A stretch of DNA of 45,070 nt from Gammaproteobacteria bacterium. GTDB lineage: Bacteria; Pseudomonadota; Gammaproteobacteria; Chromatiales; Chromatiaceae. Location of the stretch: NCBI GenBank assembly GCA_030066355.1, contig JASJBU010000005.1, positions 1-45,070 of the forward strand, read 5' to 3'. The notes beneath the pieces were generated by a model. The model saw only the letters and a list, made by a program, of their open reading frames with translations, was not told the origin of the DNA and searched no databases. This document shows, in pieces, positions 1-10,395 of this stretch. Positions within the stretch are counted from its first letter, which is position 1. The number at the start of each line of letters is the position of its first letter. The position numbers and the translations under genes are program-made.

Positions 1-349
1 GTTCCTTCCTGTTTCTCGGTCCCACCGGTGTAGGTAAGACCGAACTGTGCAAAGCCTTGGCGAATTTTTTGTTTGACACGGAAGAGGCGATGATCCGGGT
101 CGACATGTCGGAATTCATGGAGAATCACCGAGTAGGGGCGACGCCGCACCGCTTCGGTCAGGTACCCCCCCTCTTCATAGCCCACATAACCGGGAGGCGC
201 CCCGATCAGACGGGCTACTGAGTGTTTCTCCATGAATTCCGACATGTCGACCCGGATCATCGCCTCTTCCGTGTCAAACAAAAAATTCGCCAAGGCTTTG
301 CACAGTTCGGTCTTACCTACACCGGTGGGACCGAGAAACAGGAAGGAAC
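1..349. repeat. Perfect inverted repeat (arms 1-124 and 226-349, ~101-bp spacer) made of clpB sequence; likely fold-back artefact
   Basis: Bases 1-124 are the exact reverse complement of 226-349 (paired positions sum to 350). Both arms encode the ClpB Walker region [36 protein letters not shown] on opposite strands. Confidence 0.95.
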
Positions 350-2144
350 CATTCGGCTGACTCGGATCGGACAGGCCGGCACGGGATCGGCGTATTGCAT
401 CACTCACCGCCCTAACCGCCTCTTCCTGGCCGATTACCCGCCTGCCGATCTCCTCCTCCATACGCAACAGTTTGTCCCGTTCGCCCTCCAGCATCTTCGA
501 GACCGGGATCCCGGTCCACTTCGACACCACCCCGGCAATCTCTTCATCTGTCACCTTGTTGCGCAGCAGTTTCATCTCCTGCATCTCCGCCTGTGCGGCC
601 ATATCGAGCTGCTTCTCCAGTTCCGGGATACGCCCGTACTGCAATTCGGACATACGGGTAAGATCGCCTGCCCGTCGAGCCGTCTCCAGCTCCATCCTGG
701 CCCGTTCCAATGACTCTTTGATGTGGGTTGTACCCTGTAGCGCGGCCTTTTCCGATTTCCAGATCTCCTCCAGATCGGAAAATTCCCGTTCATGACGAGC
801 GATTTCGTCCTCCAGATGGGCAAGGCGCTTCTTCGAGGCCTCGTCGGTCTCCTTGTTCATCGCCTCACGCTCGATCTTGAGTTGGATCAAGCGTCGTTCC
901 AGGCGGTCCATCTGCTCCGGCTTGGAATCGATCTCCATGCGGATCTGTGAGGCCGCCTCGTCCACCAGGTCGATTGCCTTGTCCGGCAGCTGCCTGTCAG
1001 AGATATAACGATGAGAAAGGGTTGCGGCGGCCACGATCGCCGGGTCGGTAACATCCACTCCGTGATGCACCTCATAGCGCTCCTTCAAGCCACGCAGGAT
1101 GGCGATGGTGTCTTCCACGCTGGGTTCGTCCACCAGCACTTTCTGGAAGCGGCGTTCCAGGGCCGCATCCTTCTCCACATACTGACGGTACTCGTCCAAG
1201 GTGGTGGCCCCCACACAGTGCAACTCGCCCCGCGCCAATGCCGGTTTGAGCATGTTGCCCGCATCCATGGCCCCTTCCGCCTTGCCTGCACCCACCATAG
1301 TGTGCAGCTCGTCAATGAACAGGATAATCTGCCCCTCCTGCTTGGCCAGGTCGTTCAACACTGCTTTCAGGCGTTCCTCGAATTCACCGCGGAACTTGGC
1401 CCCGGCGATCAGCGCTCCCATATCCAATGATAGTAGGCGCTTACTTTTGAGACCCTCCGGCACTTCACCGTTGATGATCCGCTGCGCCAGTCCTTCAACG
1501 ATGGCAGTCTTACCGACTCCCGGCTCACCGATCAGGACCGGATTGTTCTTGGTTCGACGCTGCAGGACCTGGATCGTGCGACGAATCTCATCATCCCGAC
1601 CGATCACCGGGTCGAGCTTACCTTGCTCCGCCCGCTCGGTCAGATCGATGGTATATTTTTCCAGGGCCTGGCGTTGATCCTCCGCATTGGGGTCATCCAC
1701 CTTTTGACCACCGCGAACTTTGTCGATGGTGGCCTCTACCGCGTCTTTCACACCCCCGGCCTTGCGCAGCATGTCGCCAAGATCACCTTTATCTTCAACC
1801 ACGGCCAGGGCGAAAAGTTCGCTGGAGATATACTGATCTTTCCGCTGTTGGGCCAGTTTGTCTGTCTGATTGAGCAGTCGTCCCAGTTCATTGGATATGT
1901 GCAGATCCCCTGCCGCGCCTTCAACGCTGGGCAGGCGCTCCAAAGCGGCACTCAGATCGGAACGCAACTGGTTGACATTGACATCTGCCTGAGTCAGCAG
2001 ATGACGCACCGTGCCCCCCTCCTGATCCAACAAGGCCCCCATCAGATGAGCGGGTTCTATGAACTGATGATCACGCCCGACCGCGAGACTCTGTGCATCA
2101 GCCAGGGCCATCTGAAATTTACTGGTCAAACGATCCATACGCAT
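125..2144 (-). CDS. clpB: ATP-dependent chaperone ClpB, 3' part missing/disrupted by the fold-back
   Basis: Minus-strand translation starts [39 protein letters not shown] and contains [18 protein letters not shown], the coiled-coil middle domain and [15 protein letters not shown]. It reads normally to ...[16 protein letters not shown], then enters the inverted repeat. Confidence 0.95.
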
Positions 2145-2178
2145 GTGAAAAACTCCTAAGAATCAATAGCTACTCAAT

Positions 2179-2207
2179 AGATGGGGTAATCTGCAGTAAA
2201 ATTCAAT
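2179..2207 (-). promoter_or_regulatory. Candidate sigma-32 heat-shock promoter for clpB
   Basis: Minus strand reads ATTGAATT-N13-CCCCATCT, close to the CTTGAAA-N(13-14)-CCCCATnT consensus, 35-63 bp upstream of the clpB start. Confidence 0.7.
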
Positions 2208-2294
2208 AAGCCCAATCGAAATGGTCAATTTTTACCACTCACTGCCGAAATGGCATAAAACAACGACGAAAAATGACAGGATCACAGTCTTTAC

Positions 2295-4943
2295 ATGTCC
2301 TACAAGCGCCATACGACAATTTACAACCCGGTCCTCTTTGTCGGCATCTTTGTGCTGCTTGTGGGTTTGTTACTGGCCGCTATCGCTATTCAACGCATCG
2401 ACACCTATCATGAGTATCATAAGACCCTGGCGGACAATACTGTTTCGCTGGTCAGCAATGAAATCAATCAGTTAATCGGCGAAAAACGGCGTTTGCTGTA
2501 CCTTTTCACCAACTATGAAAAGACCCTGATCAAGCGCATGATCGAAGAACCGGAAAACGTCGAGATTGCCAATCAGTTGAAGGAAAAAGTCCTCAGCTAT
2601 TTCACGGATGCCTTTTCTTTCACCCTGGCCGATAGCAATGGAAACCCAATGCTGGATGACTTTGAAAACCGTATCGGTGAGATGTGCCAACAGGAGATTA
2701 TCGATTTTACCCTTGAACTCGAACACCACCCGCAAATCCATCCCAATTTACTGCAATATCACTACGACGCGATGGTGCAACTGGAATCACCGACCGGTTA
2801 CGTTTTCTTCGTCAGCTTCCAGACCGGTAGTATTCAGAACCTGCTGAGGCTTTCCAGGCGACACAAGCACCGTCTGGTGATGTTGAATACCGAAACCCCC
2901 AATTTGATCGAAGTGACCGCGGATGGCAATCGTTATGAATTGGATCTTGAGGATGCCATTTTGTCCCTCGCCGATCAGTCACGCATTCTTGCAGAAAGGC
3001 AGATCACCGGCACCCATTGGCGGTTGGTGGATATCGGTGACAGCGGACTCGTCTCCGAATTCGCCACGGAGGTCGTGGAACAGACCGCACTGATCTTCAT
3101 CGCGTTTCTGTTCTCAAGCGGGATCATGTTGATCCTGATTCTGCGCGGCAATCGCCGCCGCATGATCGCCGAGCTGGCATTACGGGATGCCAAAGCACAA
3201 CTCGAAGTCGACATCCTGCATCGCACCCAGGAACTCCGCGAAAGCAAAGAGTTGGCCGAAACGACACTCTCCTCGATCAGTGAGGGCGTCATCACCACGA
3301 ATACCATGGGCATCATTACATCCATCAATCATACGGCGGAAAAGTTGTTGGACCGCACTCAGGAAATGGCGCTTGGACAAGAACTCGAAGAGATCCTCCA
3401 GCTCTCCGATGAGAAGACACGCGAACCCACGGTACTCCCGCTGAATCAACGTCTGAACCTGAATGAGTCGAAAAAACTCTCGAGTCGCCCACTCATACTT
3501 GCAAGAGGTCTCAAACAACAACGCGTCGTCCAGGTTTCGATTGCGGTGATCAGCGATCAGAGTGGTAGTTTTGTGGGAAATGTTCTGGTCATCCGCGATA
3601 TCACAGATACCCATCGGATGAACAATCAGATCACCTGGCAGGCTACCCATGACACGCTGACTGGTCTCATCAATCGCATCGAGTTCGAGAATCGTCTCCA
3701 GATCTCCATCGAGCATGCCCGCTCTGACCAAGCCAACCATGCATTGATGTATATCGATCTGGATCAATTCAAGGTGGTCAATGATACCTGTGGACACATC
3801 GCTGGTGACGAACTGCTGCGTCAGATCGCCAACATCCTGACCGAAACAGCCCGACGCAATGATATGGTCGCACGCTTGGGGGGCGATGAATTCGCAATAT
3901 TACTGGAGTATTGCCCAAGCTCTCAGGCCCTCACGATTGCAGAAGATATCCGTACCACAGTGAGGGACCACACCTTCACCTGGGAAGACAAGCCGTTCTC
4001 GGTTGGCGTCAGCATCGGCGTGGTCGCTTTTGATGAGAGCTACAACAATCTGACCGAAATCCTCAGCGCAGCGGATAGTGCCTGCTACGCCGCCAAGGAG
4101 GCCGGCCGTAACCGGGTTCACCTGTACGCTGAAGATGACCAGGCCATCGAGGCTCGTTATGGTGAGATGCAGTGGGTCTCACGCCTCAGACACGCATTGG
4201 ATGAACAGCGTTTTGTGCTTTTCTGCCAGCAGATCGTCGATGTGCAAAACCTCAATGTTGACAAGGTCTATCTGGAAATACTACTCAGACTTGAAGACCC
4301 GGATGGGCAATTGGCCCCGCCAGGTGCGTTCATACCCGCGGCTGAACGTTACGGAATCATGATCGAACTGGACCGGTTCGTCGTCAGAGAGGCGCTGATT
4401 TGGCTGGAGCACAACCCCATCGACGGCTTTCTCTCCATCAATCTCTCCGCCCAGTCGATAACCGATGCCGTGTTTGTGAATGAATTACTCGACCTGATCA
4501 TTGCCAGCAGCTTTCATCCTTCGAACCTACTGTTTGAAGTCACCGAAACTGCGACCATCAGCAATCTCAACAAGGCTCGTCAATTCATCGAACAACTCAA
4601 AGCCATCGGCTGCCTGTTTGCCTTGGACGACTTCGGTAGTGGTATGTCTTCGTTCGGCTATCTGAAACACCTGCCGGTGGATTTCATCAAGATAGACGGG
4701 GAGTTCGTCCGGGACATCACCTCCGATCCCATCGACCTTTCGATGGTCAAGGCTATCAATGAGGTGGCCCAGAACATGGGCATGAAGACCATCGCAGAGT
4801 ATGTCGAGGATGACCACACCCTGGAGATGCTGAGGGATATCGGGGTCGATTATGCCCAGGGGTTCGGGATTGCCCGCCCGGTCAGCCTCGAAGAGATCAG
4901 GCCCATTAAATTTTGGGAAAACCGGATGGACTCGGCATCCTGA
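2295..4943 (+). CDS. Membrane-anchored PAS-GGDEF-EAL cyclic-di-GMP signalling protein
   Basis: 882 aa; two N-terminal hydrophobic segments flanking a putative periplasmic sensor region, PAS-like segment, RRND...RLGGDEF (I-site plus active-site motif), EAL-domain DDFGSGMSSFGYLKHLPVDFIKID. Confidence 0.93.
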   Translation: MSYKRHTTIYNPVLFVGIFVLLVGLLLAAIAIQRIDTYHEYHKTLADNTVSLVSNEINQLIGEKRRLLYLFTNYEKTLIKRMIEEPENVEIANQLKEKVLSYFTDAFSFTLADSNGNPMLDDFENRIGEMCQQEIIDFTLELEHHPQIHPNLLQYHYDAMVQLESPTGYVFFVSFQTGSIQNLLRLSRRHKHRLVMLNTETPNLIEVTADGNRYELDLEDAILSLADQSRILAERQITGTHWRLVDIGDSGLVSEFATEVVEQTALIFIAFLFSSGIMLILILRGNRRRMIAELALRDAKAQLEVDILHRTQELRESKELAETTLSSISEGVITTNTMGIITSINHTAEKLLDRTQEMALGQELEEILQLSDEKTREPTVLPLNQRLNLNESKKLSSRPLILARGLKQQRVVQVSIAVISDQSGSFVGNVLVIRDITDTHRMNNQITWQATHDTLTGLINRIEFENRLQISIEHARSDQANHALMYIDLDQFKVVNDTCGHIAGDELLRQIANILTETARRNDMVARLGGDEFAILLEYCPSSQALTIAEDIRTTVRDHTFTWEDKPFSVGVSIGVVAFDESYNNLTEILSAADSACYAAKEAGRNRVHLYAEDDQAIEARYGEMQWVSRLRHALDEQRFVLFCQQIVDVQNLNVDKVYLEILLRLEDPDGQLAPPGAFIPAAERYGIMIELDRFVVREALIWLEHNPIDGFLSINLSAQSITDAVFVNELLDLIIASSFHPSNLLFEVTETATISNLNKARQFIEQLKAIGCLFALDDFGSGMSSFGYLKHLPVDFIKIDGEFVRDITSDPIDLSMVKAINEVAQNMGMKTIAEYVEDDHTLEMLRDIGVDYAQGFGIARPVSLEEIRPIKFWENRMDSAS

Positions 4944-4991
4944 TTGCCGATCCGAAAAACTGCCGGCTGGTCCGGATCGTTAAATGCTTCA

Positions 4992-5750
4992 CTAAGGCGA
5001 CAGACTGCCACCACAGATGCCCGCCGACTCGGCATGACCAAACAGGCCTGCCGCATCGATGATCTCGATTGCACTGCCGTTGACTCGAATCAGCCCCTGA
5101 TCGGTGAAATTGTGCAGAATGCGGGAAAAGGTTTCCGGTTTCACAGAGAGGCGCGAGGCAAGCACCCCTTTCGGCACATTCAAATTGATCACATTTCCGC
5201 GATCTCGTTGTTCATCCCAACACCCCCAGAGGTAGCCGGCCACCCTACCCGTGGCACTCTGCAGGGTCAGATCATCGATTTCCTTGATCAGACGCTTCAA
5301 ACGCTGTGACATATCCCCCATCAAGCGGAAACAGGTATCTACCGACTCTCGCAACAGGGCGAGAAATGCACGGTTGTCGAATGACAGCAGTTCCACATCC
5401 CCAATGGCGGAAGCATTGACCGGATAGACCGGACTCTCGCTGAACATCAGGGCCTCGGCAAAGGTATGTCCCGGTGAGATGATCTCAATCACCTTTTCAT
5501 TGCCGTTGAGCGACAGGCGATTGAGTTTGATCTGTCCCTTGGTCACCAGATAGAAGCGTTTCGCTTGGTCACCCACCTGAAACAGGGACTCACCATCCGT
5601 CAGAGACAGTTTGCGACTCATGGCCTCTACCCGCCGGATCTGATCATCGTCCAGCTTGGAGAACAGGTAGGAGTTTTTCAGCGCAAACACCGATCCGGAC
5701 TCCTCACCGCATAGCGGACTCTGGATCGGGTGCCTGGCCTGTTCGGGCAA
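4992..5750 (-). CDS. Crp/Fnr-family transcriptional regulator
   Basis: 252 aa; cyclic-nucleotide-binding-type fold (LFQVGDQAKRFYLVTKGQIKL) and C-terminal HTH (PKGVLASRLSVKPETFSRILHNF). Confidence 0.9.
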   Translation of the reverse strand: MPEQARHPIQSPLCGEESGSVFALKNSYLFSKLDDDQIRRVEAMSRKLSLTDGESLFQVGDQAKRFYLVTKGQIKLNRLSLNGNEKVIEIISPGHTFAEALMFSESPVYPVNASAIGDVELLSFDNRAFLALLRESVDTCFRLMGDMSQRLKRLIKEIDDLTLQSATGRVAGYLWGCWDEQRDRGNVINLNVPKGVLASRLSVKPETFSRILHNFTDQGLIRVNGSAIEIIDAAGLFGHAESAGICGGSLSP

Positions 5751-5783
5751 CTGGACATGGGATCCGTATCGCCATGGTCAGGT

Positions 5784-7631
5784 TTAAACCTGTGAGAGGT
5801 CCCGCACGGCCCCCTGTGCAGCGCTGGTGGTAAGCGCCGCATAGGCCTGCAAAGCCTTGGAAACCACCCGGTCCCGGCCGATCGGGCTCCAGGCATCGGC
5901 TCCCTTGGCAGCCATTGCCGCTCGTCGCTGTGTCAACTCAGTATCGGACAGGGCAACGGCGATGCGCCGCTCCGGGATATCGATCTCAATGAGATCCCCC
6001 TCTTCCACCAGCCCGATATTACCGCCCTCGGCCGCCTCCGGTGAGCAGTGACCGATTGAGAGGCCCGAAGTGCCGCCGGAGAAGCGACCGTCGGTGATCA
6101 AGGCACAGGCCTTACCCAGTCCTTTCGATTTCAGATAACTGGTGGGATAGAGCATCTCCTGCATACCAGGTCCCCCCTTGGGACCTTCATAGCGAATGAG
6201 CACCACATCACCAGCCTTGATCCGGTCACTCAGAATCGCCTCCACCGCCGCCTCCTGGCTCTCGAAGATCCGCGCCGGGCCGGAAAACTTGAGGATCGAC
6301 GCATCGACACCGGCCGTTTTGACGATACAACCCTGTTCGGCCAGATTACCATAGAGCACCGCCAGACCACCGTCCTTCGAATAGGCATGCGCGATATCTC
6401 GGATACAGCCGTTGGCACGATCCTGATCGAGTTCCGGCCAGCTGCTGCTCTGACTGAAGGCAACCTGAGTCGGGATGCCTCCAGGCCCGGCGATATAACG
6501 GGTCCGCGCAGTCTGCTCCTCGCTGCGGATGACATCCCAGCGATCCAGCGAGTCGCCCATGCTGGCGGTATGCACGGTCGGCACCTCACGGTGGATCAAC
6601 CCGCCACGGTCGAGCTCGGCGAGTATGCCGATCACCCCGCCGGCCCGATGCACATCCTCCATATGGTATTGCTGGGTTGCCGGCGCCACCTTGCACAGGT
6701 TGGGGACTTTGCGGCTTAGCCGGTCGATATCGGCCATGCTGAATTCGACCTCGGCCTCATGGGCCGCGGCAAGCAGATGCAGCACGGTATTGGTCGAACC
6801 GCCCATGGCAATGTCCAGGCTCATGGCGTTCTCGAAGGCCTGGAAATTGGCGATAGAACGGGGCAACACGGCAATATCGTCCTGATCGTAATAACGTTTC
6901 GCCAATTCCACCACCAGCCGCCCCGCCTCCAGAAACAGCTCCTTGCGTTCGGCGTGGGTGGCTAACAGGGACCCGTTGCCCGGCAGGCTGAGACCCAGGG
7001 CCTCGGTCAGGCAGTTCATGGAGTTGGCGGTGAACATGCCGGAACAGGAGCCGCAGGTGGGACAGGCGGAGCGCTCGATGGCCGCCACGTCCTCATCGCT
7101 CTCATCCGGATTGGCGGCGGAGACCATCGCGTCCACCAGATCGAGCTTGACCTCACCCTTGGAGGCGAGCTTCACCTTACCGGCCTCCATCGGCCCGCCG
7201 GAGACGAACACCGTCGGAATATTCAGGCGGAGGGCCGCCATCAGCATCCCGGGGGTGATCTTGTCGCAGTTGGAGATGCACACCAAGGCATCTGCACAGT
7301 GAGCGTTGACCATGTACTCCACGGAGTCGGCAATGATGTCCCGCGACGGCAGGGAGTAGAGCATACCGCCGTGGCCCATCGCGATGCCGTCATCCACCGC
7401 GATGGTGTTGAACTCTTTGGCTACACCCCCCGCCCGCTCGATCTCCCGGGCGACCAGTTGGCCTAGGTCCTTCAAATGGACATGGCCGGGTACGAACTGG
7501 GTGAAGGAGTTGGCGATCGCAATGATCGGTTTCTCAAAGTCACTGTCCTGCATACCCGTAGCTCTCCAGAGGGCCCGGGCGCCTGCCATGTTACGACCAT
7601 GAGTCGTGGTGCGGGAACGGTATTGCGGCAT
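5784..7631 (-). CDS. ilvD: Dihydroxy-acid dehydratase
   Basis: [27 protein letters not shown]..., [44 protein letters not shown]; internal Met chosen over the longer ORF start. Confidence 0.96.
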   Translation of the reverse strand: MPQYRSRTTTHGRNMAGARALWRATGMQDSDFEKPIIAIANSFTQFVPGHVHLKDLGQLVAREIERAGGVAKEFNTIAVDDGIAMGHGGMLYSLPSRDIIADSVEYMVNAHCADALVCISNCDKITPGMLMAALRLNIPTVFVSGGPMEAGKVKLASKGEVKLDLVDAMVSAANPDESDEDVAAIERSACPTCGSCSGMFTANSMNCLTEALGLSLPGNGSLLATHAERKELFLEAGRLVVELAKRYYDQDDIAVLPRSIANFQAFENAMSLDIAMGGSTNTVLHLLAAAHEAEVEFSMADIDRLSRKVPNLCKVAPATQQYHMEDVHRAGGVIGILAELDRGGLIHREVPTVHTASMGDSLDRWDVIRSEEQTARTRYIAGPGGIPTQVAFSQSSSWPELDQDRANGCIRDIAHAYSKDGGLAVLYGNLAEQGCIVKTAGVDASILKFSGPARIFESQEAAVEAILSDRIKAGDVVLIRYEGPKGGPGMQEMLYPTSYLKSKGLGKACALITDGRFSGGTSGLSIGHCSPEAAEGGNIGLVEEGDLIEIDIPERRIAVALSDTELTQRRAAMAAKGADAWSPIGRDRVVSKALQAYAALTTSAAQGAVRDLSQV

Positions 7632-7749
7632 CACATACTCCGAGTGTTCAGAATAAAAAAGAAGCATTATGCCCACTTTTCAGACCACAACCAATCCTGG
7701 TTGATCTATTCCGAGGCCGCGGCAACCGAAGGGTTTTCGCCCCGAGGAT

Positions 7750-10395
7750 TCACTCGGGATGCGGCTCGCAGGGTAAGATCAGGCAAAACTTCGCGCCCAC
7801 CGGGGTCGAATCACAGAGCCTCACCCGACCATTGTGCTTTTCGGCCACGATCTTGACGAAGTTCAGGCCCAGACCAACCCCGGTGTGAGAGCGTTTCGAG
7901 TCCTGCTTGCCAAGGGTAAAGGGCTGAAAAATGCTTTCTTGCAGTGCATCGGGAACACCCGGCCCTTCATCGAGCACACAACATTCCAGTTGTTTACCCA
8001 TGTGCTGCAGGCTGATTATGATCCTGCCACCGTCAGGGGAGAAACGGATCGCATTGCCCAACAGGTTGAGCAGGGCCCGCTCCAGCAAGGCCAGATTGCC
8101 TTGCAGCCAGACTTCGTCCACTGCGAGTTCGGTCTCCAGCTTGATGCCCCGCAACTGGGCCTGGGCATAAACGTCACCGATCGCATCGTAAACGACCCCC
8201 ACGAAATCGAGATCAGTGAAGCTCGCCGCATCCGCCGCTTCCGCCCTGGCCAGCTGGAGGAAATCATCCGCCATCTTCAGGGAGCGACGCGCCAACGGCT
8301 GAATCTGCTCCGCCAATTGAGCGGCCGTGCCTTCATTGACCAGCCTGGACTGGGTCAGTGAGAGCAGCGAGGTGATGGGTGAGCGGATGTCATGGGAGAG
8401 AAAGTTGAGCATCCTGGCCCGGGTTCGCTCCGTCTGCTTGAGTGCTCCGATATCCGACAGGTTGATGATCATACCGAAGATCCCCGCACTCTCCTTCTCC
8501 AGCGGTTGGAGCTGCAGATAGAGTTCACGTTCCTCTGGTCCCTGTGCCTCGAAGCGGATCGGCTGGCCCTCCATGAACAGCCGCACCATGACCGACTCCC
8601 AGTCATGCTCTCCACTGATCTCCAAAGCCTGCAGCAAGGTGGAGGCCTCTCTTCCCACCAGCGCCGTTTCGTTCTCGAATCCCAGGTAACTGGCGGCCCG
8701 GGGGTTGGAGAGAATCACGCGCCCCAATGAATCGACCACCAGCAGACCATCATCCATCTGGCCCAGGGCCAAGGTGATGAAACGCCGCAACTGGGCAAGC
8801 CGCTCATTGGCCTGTTCCACCTGCAGGATGCGTCGCTCGAATTGTTCGAGGGTGCTGACTGATTCACCCTCCTCCGGACGATTGAACTGCGCCGCGAAAT
8901 CCTCCAGCAGCAACATGGCGCGCCCATCCGGTACCGCCGTGCGGGGCCAACGGATGCCCAGTTGCCTGACCACCCCCTGGGTTTCGATCTCCGTCCATAA
9001 TTCCGCACCATGCCTGGCCCATTGGCCCGGTATGAGCTCAGGGAAGGGTTGCTCCAGAGGCTCACCTGACTGGTCGAGCAGTTGGCTGTGGTTTTCATAC
9101 AGAGCCCAGCCCTGCACGGGCAGAATCTGTTGCAGAAATTGCAGCGCAGTGGGTAGATTCGCGGGTTGCTGGAAGACCGGCAACACCTGTTGCTCCTGGT
9201 GAAGTTTTTCCAGTTCCAGCCTGAGATAGGCAACACTCAACTCCAACCGGCGCCAGCTCCACAGCGGATAACTGATCAGCAAGCCAAGCAGGGCAACGGC
9301 CGGTGGAAACCAGATCCGAAAGCCGTGGATCCACAGAAGACTGACCGATAAGAGAATCATCGCCAGCGAAACCGTCACCACCGGGACCAGACGGGTGGGA
9401 AAAAAGGGATAGAGAAAAAAAGGTAACACCACTATCAGGCCGGTGAAGAGAAAATAGTTGTGCTGTTCGACCCGGGATATCGTCTCTTCGCTACGCAGTG
9501 CATCGAGGATGTTGGCGTTGATTTCCACTCCCGACATGGGTTGACCGTGTGCGGACACGGGGGTCGGTAAGACATCGCCCAGACCGGTGGCGGTCACACC
9601 GACCAACACGATACGCCCGTCGAAGGCATCCTCGAGAAACTCCCCCTTCAACACCTGAGAATAAGAGTAACGGGGATAATGCCCGGCAGGCCCGAAAAAG
9701 GGAATCAAGTGATAATCACTGCGGCTGATCGACTGGGTATTATTACTCAGAGGCACCGGGGGGTTCTTCAAGGGCCAGATAACGGGATCCAGCCAGTTCA
9801 GCAGACTGAGCATCATGTGTGGCCAGTAGGCCTGGCCCAGACCTTCATAGAGAAAGATGCCCCGGGCGATACCATCCGCATCCAGATCCATGTGCATATG
9901 TCCGAGACCGCTTGCTACCCTGGATAGCTCCGACATCGGCATCGTCTCGACCAGTTGGCCACCCAGCCGGTACTCTTCCATGATCACCGGAAAGAACACC
10001 CGCTCACTGGCCGCTACCGACTGAATCAACTGTCTGTCTCCCAGTGGATTGTGTAGATCCGCCTCGGCAAACAGAATATCCATGGCAATGGCCTTGGCAC
10101 CCGATTGCGACAAGATATCGATCAACTGGGCATGAATACCCCGAGGCCAGGGCCAGCGACCGAAATCCGCCAGACTCTGCTCATCCACCGCGACGATGAC
10201 GATGTCTTGCGCCGGCGGCTTGGACCAGAGGTCGATCTGCAGATCGTACAAGAGCTGATCCCAACGCCACAGCCAACCACTGGCTGCCAGCAAAAGAGCC
10301 AATAGCAACAGGGAAAACGCCGTGACGAGACGCTCGGTCAGGCCCAGGCTGAGATTGGTTTTTTTCACACTCACGCGGCTCGAGCTCAACGCCAC
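7750..10395 (-). CDS. CHASE2-domain membrane sensor histidine kinase with PAS domain
   Basis: 881 aa, GTG start; CHASE2-like N-terminus (DIVIVAVDEQSLADFGRWPWPRGIHAQLIDIL), three hydrophobic segments, H-box FLSHDIRSPITSLL, HATPase motifs NLLGNAIRFSPDGG and GVGLGLNFVKIVAEKH. Confidence 0.92.
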   Translation of the reverse strand: MALSSSRVSVKKTNLSLGLTERLVTAFSLLLLALLLAASGWLWRWDQLLYDLQIDLWSKPPAQDIVIVAVDEQSLADFGRWPWPRGIHAQLIDILSQSGAKAIAMDILFAEADLHNPLGDRQLIQSVAASERVFFPVIMEEYRLGGQLVETMPMSELSRVASGLGHMHMDLDADGIARGIFLYEGLGQAYWPHMMLSLLNWLDPVIWPLKNPPVPLSNNTQSISRSDYHLIPFFGPAGHYPRYSYSQVLKGEFLEDAFDGRIVLVGVTATGLGDVLPTPVSAHGQPMSGVEINANILDALRSEETISRVEQHNYFLFTGLIVVLPFFLYPFFPTRLVPVVTVSLAMILLSVSLLWIHGFRIWFPPAVALLGLLISYPLWSWRRLELSVAYLRLELEKLHQEQQVLPVFQQPANLPTALQFLQQILPVQGWALYENHSQLLDQSGEPLEQPFPELIPGQWARHGAELWTEIETQGVVRQLGIRWPRTAVPDGRAMLLLEDFAAQFNRPEEGESVSTLEQFERRILQVEQANERLAQLRRFITLALGQMDDGLLVVDSLGRVILSNPRAASYLGFENETALVGREASTLLQALEISGEHDWESVMVRLFMEGQPIRFEAQGPEERELYLQLQPLEKESAGIFGMIINLSDIGALKQTERTRARMLNFLSHDIRSPITSLLSLTQSRLVNEGTAAQLAEQIQPLARRSLKMADDFLQLARAEAADAASFTDLDFVGVVYDAIGDVYAQAQLRGIKLETELAVDEVWLQGNLALLERALLNLLGNAIRFSPDGGRIIISLQHMGKQLECCVLDEGPGVPDALQESIFQPFTLGKQDSKRSHTGVGLGLNFVKIVAEKHNGRVRLCDSTPVGAKFCLILPCEPHPE

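Noticed and set aside
222-713. Plus-strand 163-aa ORF (and other ORFs on both strands across 222-2159)
   Set aside because: Alternative frames of clpB, which reads as a clear ClpB on the minus strand; the ORF start lies in the fold-back.
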